Below are positions 53,922 to 64,000 of a stretch of 64,000 nucleotides of DNA, piece by piece. Every line of letters starts with the position of its first letter. Position 1 is the first letter of the stretch. Source of the stretch: Tubulanus polymorphus (Eukaryota > Nemertea > Palaeonemertea > Tubulaniformes > Tubulanidae); assembly GCF_964204645.1 (NCBI RefSeq), contig NC_134036.1:11332704-11396703 (forward strand), in the 5' to 3' direction. The position numbers and the translations under genes were made by a program. The notes under the pieces were generated by a model. That model was not told the origin of the DNA, ran no database searches, and saw nothing but the letters and a program-made list of their open reading frames with translations.

Positions 53922-56900
53922 CTAGTTACAATTACTTTGAATAGATCTACAGTTGCCGTCGGAACCGCATCTAGCAGCGCACTCTAGCGTCCATCTTCTT
54001 TCACTATTCGCTGTAGATAAGGCAAACCAGGAACCTTTAACCGAACCTGAAAATATCATCACAATTATCATAACGGCTGCCGACTTGTAAAACAATCAAC
54101 TAGGCCACAGTGCGTGACATCACATCATATTCGCCAATCAATGCTCGGCTCGCAAAAGTCGAATGTCCAGGACCCAGTGTTACAGGTGACTCGAGTCCCT
54201 AAATTGTCTCAAATCTTAAAACTGAAGGGGTTGCTTCCATAGTACTTAAGTCCAAAACTTAAGCTGTTAGGTTGGCTCTAGAAGTAATTTGGTCCCAGAC
54301 TGGTCTTGAATATAAGCTGTGACTATAATGCAACTGGCCCCATCAGATCCACGATTAGATGCATTGCAATGCCGAGTAATAAGCGCAATGTCGGTGTGAC
54401 CCACCTGTTTTTGAGCAGACCTGATGCGAATATATGGATGGAGCTTTTCTCCACTCCCAACTCGAATGGCTACACCCAATACAAAATTCGACTCTCTCCA
54501 CGTAGTATATCGATTGGCATATCTTATCTTCGGAACAGAGTTTCGCGCAAGCGCTCATTGTCGTGTTTCGCTCGAAGATTCGTAAACAGTCTCGAAATTG
54601 GCGGCGATGCATACATGCGAAATCAATCTGATGCGGGGTCAGTTGAGCTAGATCAAATCCAAATGGAATAGAATATACTTAGTTTCTGCGGTATGATAAC
54701 TTTCTTTTTCATAAATCGAAATTGAAATTTATTCAGACTCATCACCTAACGACAGTTATACAGAGGGACATCAAGAAGTATTTACAATTTGTAAAACAAA
54801 TCACGGTTAAACACACTCAGTGCCACCTGTCGGATTCTTCTTGTCGAAAAAAAAACAAAAAGCTCGCAGAAACATTGGCCAAGTAACAGTCGAGTTCAAC
54901 CCTCGTTGAACATCAGTATATACCTCCTCTGGGCGCATATCAGACACCGATCCAGGACTGGAATGTTGGGACAGTTGGTAGGATAAGGAAATACAAAAAA
55001 AAATATTTTCACTTGGAAAAATGCTGTTTAAGAATCACCCTCACCCAACCGTGAAGTAATGTTACACCTCTAAAAATCCTTTTCGATGATATAGAGACGT
55101 TTAAGTGTTTCACGAGACCTTCAAAAGTATAAGGCCTTGGACGTGAACCCGTTCAGCAACTTACCTCCATAGTTATCCGATAATCCATACATACAGATTG
55201 CTCCATCGATCATTAAGTTTTTATCTGTTTTCTTGCAATATTCACTCACTCTTGCTGGCTGCGTTGATCTTTTATGAGTCTTGCATCGATAGCTTGCATC
55301 GTCTTGTTTAACCACGCTTATGGATACACATTCCCATGGTTCATTCGAACAATAATACTCACAAACATTGAGCGCGTCATCGATGTCGTTTACACCATCC
55401 AGTGCGTACTTCATCGAATGGAGAGCATCTCGTTCACAGAATATCGGTACGCACAACCGTATTCTTATTTCATCTGTGTTTAAACATCAAAATCATTGAT
55501 TGATCGGTCATTTGTCTCATATGATTTATTCTTCAAAATATCACGATGAGCTTTACGGACTCGTCCAGAGACTGAAGGCTGCAGGGGCTAGGAAATTTGG
55601 AAGGCTAGGGTCCAGAAGAAACGGAAAAGATAATTGTCAGATAGAGCAGCCATGTCATAGGCTACAAGCGGAGTTCTACCCTCGGTGTTAGATATTTTCT
55701 AAGAGATACCTCGGGAAAATATGCAATGGAGGAGTGACAACTCTACGGGTTTCAACGATCTTTATCTTGACTCTCTCACTTAGTTATCCTCTAATTCAAA
55801 CTAAAATTATTATTATTGAAATATTACAGTAAACACCTGGCTTATTAAATGATTACATCTTAATCAAGCTGTTATCATAGTTTACTATGTTTTGCTATGC
55901 ATTTTGTGTGTTAAGGGTTGACTGTGAGCATATTTTTTTCTTTATTGCATTTCTCTATTTTTCTTCTTCACTTTTCTCTTTTGAGGGACCTGTTTTATAC
56001 GAGCTATTTCTTAGTTTCTACAGGGCCCTCCAGGTCTAATTTACTGGTTTTTGTATTATGCTATGTACGCTATGCTGTAAATTGTATTTGAAAAATAATG
56101 TGTTCAAATCAAATCAAATCAAATCAAAAACTCGTCAAGGGAAACGTCAATAATGGGAAGGCAATGGTCCTCGCTGGCCCTAAATCCGCCCCTCAGCCGT
56201 TACTCAGTATGGCGTAGAAGAACGACATAGAGGTTTAACTGGGTTTAATTTCACCATACAATCAGACGATACTATGATAACTATTATAATACATGATAGA
56301 ATCATAGGAATATTGAAGGAGGAAAAGAGATATTTATAGTTATTTATGTTTAAAGTTATTTATAGCATCTATTGATGAGCGGGTGTTAATAGAAATGCAA
56401 TCCATGAAGCGAAAGTTCACAAATAGTTTTAAAACACTTTTAAAATACAATTGTGAGAACGAGAAGGTAATGATAACATCTCTGATACTGTTGAGCGACA
56501 ACAATGGCGGCATGACGCAGGACGACCGTTTGGGATTTCTATTTCTAGGATTGTTAAAAACTGGACCTAAAGTTTTACAAATGTCAATCCAATTATGTTA
56601 AGTGTGAAACGATCAAGTGAAATAGCCTGATTAGGCCAATAGTGAGTTTTCTTGTCAAGATTTGAAAATCATTGAAGAATATTTCATAGCATCGTTGAGA
56701 ACATCCGGGACCCTGACTAATGAAACCGTTATTTCAGTCCAAATGTAAAACTAGTCATTGTGGCAGGGATTACAAATGCTGATTCGACTAAAATTTCAGT
56801 GGAATGAATATGAATTTCTCATTTTTACAATTAAAACGATTAATTCTACATCTCATTAAGATGAGATAACAGCTTACTAACCTGGCCAAGTCGAATTGAG

Positions 56901-56975
56901 CTTTTTCAGCAAAGATACATTTTCATCACCGCCGATTGTTATCGAAACAGCAAACAGTCCAAACAATCCAAACAT
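53922..56975 (-). CDS. Secreted PAN/apple-like cysteine-rich protein, four exons
   Basis: Exons 56975-56882 (signal peptide MFGLFGLFAVSITIGG), 55473-55165, 54647-54405 and 54046-53922; every junction has GT/AG and phase 1, and the joined frame is open to a TAG at 53922 (about 256 residues). Exon 2 holds CEYYCSNEPWECVSISVV and a later Cys pair; exon 3 holds CAKLCSEDKICQSIYYVE and FCIGCS; exon 4 holds LECAARCGSDGNCRSIQS. The recurring C-x3-C-x4-6-C-x-(S)-I pattern is the central helix-strand of PAN/apple modules, which mediate protein or carbohydrate binding. One module per exon with symmetric phase suggests exon-shuffled duplication. Intact. Other small exons could be missed. Confidence 0.7.
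56095..56130 (+). repeat. (AAATC)n tail of a retroelement
   Basis: TGTTCAAATCAAATCAAATC tandem pentamer after GTATTTGAAAAATAATG; looks like a retroposon 3' tail inside the first intron of the PAN gene. Confidence 0.5.
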
Positions 56976-57044
56976 TATGTCGTTTATCTCGCGAATTACT
57001 TAATTAAACAGTAAATGAACTAAGTTATAACTAGTTAATGCAGG

Positions 57045-57160
57045 TTCACGTTCACGTTCAGTACCCAGTTCCACAGGTCAGTACCCGGTTCTACTGACAC
57101 AGGACCCGGTTCCACGTTCAGCGGCTCGGATCCACAGTTCAGTACCCGGTTCCACACTCG
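57045..57160. repeat. Imperfect GTTCAGTACCCGGTTCCAC repeats
   Basis: Four or five variants of a roughly 20-bp unit just upstream of the PAN gene start (minus strand). Possible regulatory minisatellite. Confidence 0.7.
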
Positions 57161-57169
57161 TAAAGTTTG

Positions 57170-60100
57170 AATCTAGAGTTATAATAAGTTCATATTCCAA
57201 TCCGTTGATCCTAAATTCAAATTCTGAGTAAGAAATAGCTGTTTAACTGGATCCAGAGTTTCTGCAATGTGTTCCCTGATGAACGTCTCATCGCACGGCA
57301 GAGAGAGGATCCGGCGCAAGGTCGCTATAGACGGAGGATTATCTCTTAATTTTGAAGCTAAGACGCAATCTCCTGTGATTTGGGTAATAAAGCCTCGGGC
57401 CACACACATCGAAAAAAACATCGGTTTGTCGACTCCGCTTGACGGAAAAGTGATTAAAGTATATTGCATTTAATGTAGAGACGCCCACATCGTAACCAAT
57501 GGCGTCTTTAGATTCTTTGATTCTGACTTGCCGGGGCACCGTGTGTGAGTCTGCAATCCCCAGCGGGCACGACAACGTCGTTTCAACGTTGAAACGACGT
57601 TATTCAAAGACGTTGAATTTTGATAGATAACTAAAATTAAATCGACTTCGTTTTCCGACCAGTTATAGACGTCATATACGCGATGGATACAACATCACTT
57701 CAACCAAATACCAACGTAATCTTTTATCATTAAGCGACATGATAACAGCTCCATATTTACGTTGAACCTTCAATCACATTTCAACCTAACCAAACCAAGA
57801 AATATAAATACAACACTATTGAATTTTATATGAAGTTTATTAAAAATTAAATGTACAATAACGTTTAACAGAACGTGCTTTTCAAGCTATACAAGTGAAA
57901 GAAAAAACATACGATATCGACTCGAGCCCACCTTAATAAAGATTTAAAACACGCCATTATCCTGGCCAAGCCAATTTGAGGCTTCATACTCTCTAATCAT
58001 AAAATGCATACCGACATCCGAATACAATACATGTACAATTACCAAAATAATTACATACTCAACTACTACATGTAGTTTCAAATGGTTTGAGTATCAATTT
58101 AAGCCATCACTCACCATCAATATTAGAAAATTATACCTCAAGGAGGTCTCAAAAAGAATTATAAAACACAGCAAATTAACTTACAGTGATTGCTAATCGA
58201 TTTGCATTGCGTTGAAAGACTACTAAAGTAACCTTCCCCACAATTGACATCGATATTGCCTCTTTCGATAAAAATCATTGTGTATAGGGGAATGCCCTAA
58301 CGAGAAGCGGCTACAATGTTTTCAAATAGCATCATTTAGATAAAGATAATGGAAAAAATTAATATTGTTCTATGGTTTTGAGGAGCTTGTTCTATCAATC
58401 AACAAAATGCAAAATCAATTAAGAATAGATTGCTAGAACTTTACGGATCGTTTAGGACTAGACCCATGAAGTCGTATGGTTACCCGAGATTCTATCAAGG
58501 TTCCACAAATCGAAATTAAACTGATGTCCTTATGTTTTGCCTCACAAACATACGTTCAAATTACTCTAACTTATCAACGACACGTCCACTTCCACCTTTT
58601 CGAACTGGGGCGTATTTCAAGTGTAGTACCTTGCGCTGAAACTCTGAGATCAAATTGAATTCCATATCAAAATTCATCTATCATCAGGCCAGAAACTATC
58701 AACATGGAAATAAATTTTAGTAAGTTTTTGTCAAATTGTGATTCTTCCTTCCTTCCTTTATGGGAAATGGATCTGATTTAAAAGATTCTGCTCCACTTGA
58801 ACATGGCGACGGGGATCGAAAAGTTTCTAGCGGAACTGGCGATCGGAGTGTTTCCATCGGAACTCTGGATCGGAATAATTCCGATGAAACTGAAAAACAA
58901 AATATAAAATACAATAGATCTATAGACCTTGCATTTTTGACATTGTGAAATTATGCAAACACTTCACGCCAAAACAGCCTGTGTTTTCAATAACTTAGCT
59001 AAATGCTCAAGTATTCAACAACCCCCGGTGGCAACAACAAAAACTGGCTACCGGTAACCCCAATTGCACATGAGGACATAATTTTTATGGTGAAGATATG
59101 TCTCTGGTAGATACATGTATAAACCAAATATCAAGACAATCCACTGAAGCGCCTTCAAAAATTCCTAAAATAACTGCATTTTGTCTACGGACACACGAAC
59201 GGACGGATGAAAATTGAACGCAATAGCCTAAGGGCCGCCGCGCCACCGCTTCTACTTGACGTTCGGTCGTCTCTTTTATATGCTACCGTACATTGTCTGT
59301 ACCAAGGCTTTGCAAGCCAAGAAGGGAACATTCTTTTTATATATCGAAATGTAAAGAATCAATGTATTTTGCGTGTGGAAATGATGTCCCCTCGGCATCA
59401 AGAACGATGAATTTTGTATTATAAGAAAATATATATATTTAATAATTCGTACTACATTCCAATCAAACTTCGAATCTTGCGTTTATTTGATTCGCCGGCA
59501 CTGGAAGGAAGGACGAGGATTTCTGTTGTCTTCCTGCTGCATCTCACCCATTTAGTTTTACGTGAGGATCATCCCCCTATTGACCGTCGCTACCGACAAC
59601 ACTTATGCATACGACTAGTTTGACAGATCAGGCATGAGTCGCAATTAGCTCCTGAGATGATGGGGGACATCTATGTGCGAGAGGGCACTTGGAATGGGGG
59701 TAGCCATATCCGCCGAGTAATCAACACTGCGAATTTCGTCCGAGGAAAGCCCCTAAAGCGGATTACTCCGAGGAGAGCGGGTTGGGGGGTCTGTATTGGC
59801 CACACAGATTAAGGCTACGTGGAGTAGGGAGGCGACTGTTTGGAGGAGAGCGTATTGCTTAAGCACCCTTTTTAGCGACATTTTTCTTTAGAGGAACGAA
59901 TTCTACATAGTTTATACAATTTACTTTCCTGGGGAAGACAAGAGTCTCCTTGCCGTATTCACTACCCGAGTGCGGTCGACCCAGGCGGACCCGTGTAGCG
60001 AGCGCCCCGGCACAGCAGAGTGACTACGACTACGCTACCTATGGACAACTGCAGTCACTACCTGAATTATTATTTTATATGTTTACACTACAACCGCTAC

Positions 60101-61860
60101 ATAGACAAGATTTGATTCGCATTAATTTAGTGTCCATTACAAACTCACCACAACCTGGCGGGAGCGACAGGAGGGAATCGATTACGGTTGGGTGCAGAAC
60201 TGTCGAATTTTGCATATTTTCTGGTCTAAATCGAAGTACAAAATCGGCGATCGGGGAACCAACTTCTTTCAATTTAGCCCAAATCGACCACCTAATCTTA
60301 TCAAATCATTTCACTGAATATCACCCATTTAATTATACTCTCCATTGTTTTTAACCATTATCTACAATAATCGTAATTTTCTTGTAATAATATAACATTT
60401 GATATAATCTTCAGGAATACTAAATTTTCAATAAAAAATCAAACCACTACTCAGTACAGTCGAAGACCTGTATCATCTACCCAATCGCCAAATCTCATAA
60501 TTCCCCAAATTTCTTAAAATTTCGATTTCAAATTTGCAATTCCACATTAGATAACTCAGAAATTCTACATTTTTTCGCAGGCGTCAAATAATTTATGTAA
60601 ATTAATTTTCTTGTTTCAATTGCCATGTTTACAATATTTGGATTAGTCGTGCTAAACGTACATGCAGAATTGAATTCATTGTTATAATGGGATGATAATA
60701 TAGGGCGTCAAGAGTCCAGCGACATACCCTTGATATGAAGCTTTTTAAAGTCTATCAGACTTGTCTTGGAGTAAACTGAATTAGCCCTTAAAATACCAAT
60801 TCCACATGGCTTAATGTTGTCTATGCTCTGCGATACAGTAGTTTAACTAATTTCCATGTATTCAAGAGTGAATTTGAATTGATTTCAAAACCAGAGAAAG
60901 CATTCTTCAAAAATTTAGAAAATCCTAGACTCATAATCAAATTCTGTGAAGTCATTTAAGGTCTTTCGCACGAATCAAGCCGAGGGCTCAGGTGGCTAAA
61001 ATTCAATTTCTCACTGTCCTATAATGCCGAGTACGACGTAGTTTACACACTGAAACACGTTGGGCTGTGTTAGTGTAATTTAGATAAGTCAGCAATACAA
61101 TGACCGCCCTGCCCCGCTGCATCTGAGACAAAAACATGTAAGACTGTATTGCTTCGATGCTTTGATAAACAGACTCCTAAGCAAGATGACCTGCCAAACT
61201 AAATCTATGCTTATTACAATACTTCAATTTCAAAATGTGGATAGGAAAAAGGTAAACAATAAGTGTGTTTGCATCGCGTCATCAAAAAAAATTATTTTCC
61301 TCGGCACAACCTGCCTCGTCACGAGACTTTATCAAGTTGATGCAACTGCTACCAGGGGACCATATCATCAGTATCCTCAAAGCAGACTTTGGCGAGACTT
61401 GTTACATCAGTATTTTTACGTGGTAGCCCTTATGGATCCACATAACCAGCATAATGTTGACACCGGAGGCGCGTCTTGGAAATATTCATATGTTATGGAC
61501 GGATTAGAAATATTCTTAGTGCAGCAATATGCAGTATGCATATGCAATATGCAGTACATTTGTGTACTCAACTAAATTTACAGTCTTTCTCTAAGAACCG
61601 GTCGTTTGTTTATATACCCCACAATGAAAATGAAAAAGTATTCCGTAACAGTGAGTTGATACTTATGTTTTGCCGTCCATTTATATCGGTTCACACGTTT
61701 AATCGACTCATATCTCTATACGACAATGCAGCCAGTGCATTCGGCTTCAGAAATGTTCAGTTCAATCGCTCAATGTTTAGTAAATGTATTCTCGAGTTCA
61801 TCTCGTGATTGAAGTGTTTGAGTGCAGCAGGTGCACTAATCTATAAAATCTCTGATGTGT
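57170..61860. other. No supportable gene
   Basis: Open frames up to 137 codons, for example 59950-60354 and 61162-61575, lack domains and splice support. A minus-strand CPLGIADSHT segment near 57570 faintly recalls the start of discoidin domains, but the rest does not follow. Confidence 0.5.
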
Positions 61861-61865
61861 TTATG

Positions 61866-61904
61866 CTACGAGCAATTATCTCAGGTTGAGATAATTGCTC
61901 GTAG
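61866..61904. repeat. Perfect 18-bp hairpin with 3-nt loop
   Basis: CTACGAGCAATTATCTCA, loop GGT, TGAGATAATTGCTCGTAG. No mismatch. Confidence 0.95.
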
Positions 61905-64000
61905 GTTTGTGTTATTCAGCTCAAACGTACATGTGTAGCTGCAGTGATCAGCGCATTTTCTGGTATGCGGATGCAATACACGTTTATAGATTAATTTTTC
62001 CTAGTCGCTCTTTTCGCGTCGTATAATTACCGCAACCCACCCGTGTATCCATATGAAAAAAATGTTTTACAAATCGACAGTGCTTTTATAACGTTGAAAC
62101 GTGAAAAGTAAGCAAGACTGGTCTTTAGCATAATGCTGTGGAATGAAAAAAACATAATAGTCGATATTGAAATGAGGTTTTCTGGTAAATGTCAGAAAAC
62201 ATTTAACCTGATAATCAATAGAAATAGACGTCAAATATTATGTTGGTCAAGTACCACTATCACTAGTATTTAACAGCAAATGTAGAAATGGGTCTAATTA
62301 GTTCGCGAGACTCCTAGACAAAGAATTATAGTTAAGCGCTTTAAATGTTGGTTCTCCACAATTTTTCGTTTCATTTGTTGTCAGCCATTCCGACCGGACT
62401 CTGCAGTTTGAGATCTAATATCACTTCACATCACAAAATGATCTTCAACATCGAAGAAAAATTCGAGGTGTATGTGTGCAAACATTAAATGCGCCCTTGA
62501 TATTTCTCTATTAAAAATCCATTCCGTTTTTATCATAATTGTTTAATCATTTCTGTCACATACTATCACTGATTTGCCCCACACGAGATATTACCGTTGA
62601 TCATCCAATTTCAAACCATTACTGGCATTTGTAAATGTAAAAAACATATTTATATATGATAAGGGTAGGTAAGAATTTAGGGCACCGCAGCTAATGATTA
62701 TTGATCAATAAGGAGAGAAACATTGGAATTAATTGAACATAAATGAAATAAAACCATTTTCAACGAAAACCATGCAATTAATTAAGGTACCGATACTAAA
62801 AGTCCAAAGGTTGTCACTTTGTAAATGAAAATGGTTAAGTTTGTCAGTTATATTAGTTTGATAATAATTCTAGTGGAATTACGAATGCATACATGTTTAA
62901 ATTGAAATTCAATTTAAATTTCATTCAGAATGATGTTTTATCGATGATGTGATCTTGTCAATCGGGAAGCAGCGTTGATAAACAGTCATTGTAGAAATCT
63001 TGTGGCATTGATCTTTAATTTTTTAGTTTGTCAGACAGCCAGACATCTATCATGTAAGTGCAATACGGGTAATTTATCTATATCACAAGGAAATAATAAG
63101 AGGCATTGATTGTTGGAAATGGTAAATTGATGATGTTTGCGAATCGCACCAGTACGTTTTAGAATCACTTTTTCTGTATTCTATCCTGATATTAACGCAG
63201 AGATCTTACTATTTTATCAAACATTTGCACCATTCATAGCTCACGTCTGACCAGGTGTACGCGTAAATACTCTCACCACAGTTTGATAAGTTCTCTTAAC
63301 GATCAGGATAAATATCGATTATTACTATGTTCTTAATATGTTTAATGACAAATCGCTAGCAATCATTACCACATTTTATAGTAAGCGTTTACAAAAAGAC
63401 ACGCGGGGTTATGGAGTGCGTTTGTTAACTAGTGTTAGGGTAAAAACGGATTCATAATGATGTGTCACTTTTTATTACAATCTACACGTGCCAGCTGGAA
63501 ACCTATGTACGTAGGCTTAATCAACCGTAACGTTTATCCAAAACATAGAGATTAATCCAGTTATCGGAAGTGATAAAAATTAGATACAAATGGGAGTGGC
63601 TCAATACTAATTTCATTTAGGATAACCTGATATAATACGTGTAATTGAATACATTTGCTATAAAATAGTGTGATGAAAGCATAGATTAAAGTGCGAAATT
63701 GAAGACAGGTGAACTAAGGGGTTTACAATAGTATAAACAAGTCGAATGAGTACAAAACGAGTGACATTTTTACACACAATCCTATTAGGTCTACAATATA
63801 CACTTATTATTGTACTCATTCAAATGAGTTCACTATTTCTATTGTGAATTTATATCTACCTCCACCGTCGTAAGTTTTCAGCTGCAAATAATAAATCCCT
63901 TTGAAAGCTATTTACTCCATTGTTTTGCCACTACGTGATTGCTATTATGTCGCTGGTTTTGCCTATTTAAACGCAATTTATTCGATTATATTCCAAACGA
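61905..64000. other. Non-coding
   Basis: AT-rich, no gene or structured element recognised. Confidence 0.55.

Noticed and set aside
57339-57600. CPLGIADSHT segment considered as a discoidin (F5/8C) domain start upstream of the PAN gene
   Set aside because: Only the first few residues fit; later conserved Trp and Gly residues are missing and the frame continues without similarity.
59950-61575. Frames of 134 and 137 codons
   Set aside because: No signal peptide, domain or splice signals; composition typical of chance frames.
1-64000. CRISPR arrays, bacterial operons or rRNA genes
   Set aside because: No repeat-spacer arrays, no ribosome binding sites or operonic gene packing, and no rRNA-like conserved stretches; introns and transposons show animal nuclear DNA.

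Overview
The window is AT-rich animal nuclear DNA. It has spliced genes with phase-1 introns, intronless rhodopsin-type GPCRs, a tRNA-like SINE, P-element and MULE-like transposase remnants, and several Polinton/Maverick copies. A marine invertebrate fits best. Intronless GPCRs with flanking duplications and WSC/PAN secreted proteins suggest a lophotrochozoan, or less likely a cnidarian, but nothing here fixes the phylum. Host genes are sparse and most of the sequence is mobile or virus-derived.

Layout. 1.3-2.3 kb: small secreted WSC-domain gene with a nonsense codon. 3.05-3.35 kb: two 150-bp tandem units. 6.0-6.7 kb: MULE-like remnant. 6.7-13.9 kb: Polinton copy A (capsid, coiled-coil/membrane protein, PolB, all on the minus strand), split by two nested inverted-repeat elements with visible target duplications (8933-11631 and 11670-12271). 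14.6-15.6 kb: intact GPCR. 16.5-16.8 kb: envelope-protein fragment. 18.4-19.9 kb: broken P-element/THAP-type transposase. 20.3-20.9 kb: PHD-finger remnant. 21.4-27.6 kb: a virus-like gene island described below. 28.3-28.6 kb: two-exon secreted cysteine-rich peptide. 29.68-32.16 kb: short Polinton-derived element with a perfect 6-bp target duplication. 33.7-34.2 kb: another Polinton end fragment. 37.2-38.2 kb: second intact GPCR. 40.6-46.55 kb: Polinton copy B, with an integrase chromodomain tail, packaging ATPase and PolB; its PolB carries a decayed intein at the catalytic motif. 50.9-51.45 kb: 14-bp minisatellite. 53.9-57.0 kb: intact four-exon secreted PAN/apple-like gene. 57-64 kb: no gene I can support.

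The most unusual part is 21.4-27.6 kb. It holds two adenain-type (adenovirus/Polinton protease family) pseudogenes, two paralogous cysteine-rich zinc proteins, a protein with two PC4-like modules, and three small RING-finger genes. Each RING gene is followed by what looks like a replication-dependent histone mRNA 3' end: a short stem with a 4-nt U-rich loop, then a CAAGAAAGA-type histone downstream element 11-13 nt later. Two of the three also share a TATA box exactly 36 nt before the ATG. The other genes in the island have ordinary AATAAA signals. I read this as a decayed, tandemly duplicated element or integrated virus whose RING genes may have been expressed without poly(A) tails, in a histone-like, S-phase-linked way.

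The second notable item is the PolB intein of Polinton copy B. It sits between the first D and the T of the DTDS-type motif C and retains splicing-domain blocks and two LAGLIDADG motifs, but has a stop and a frameshift. All statements rest on reading the sequence; no database search was run.
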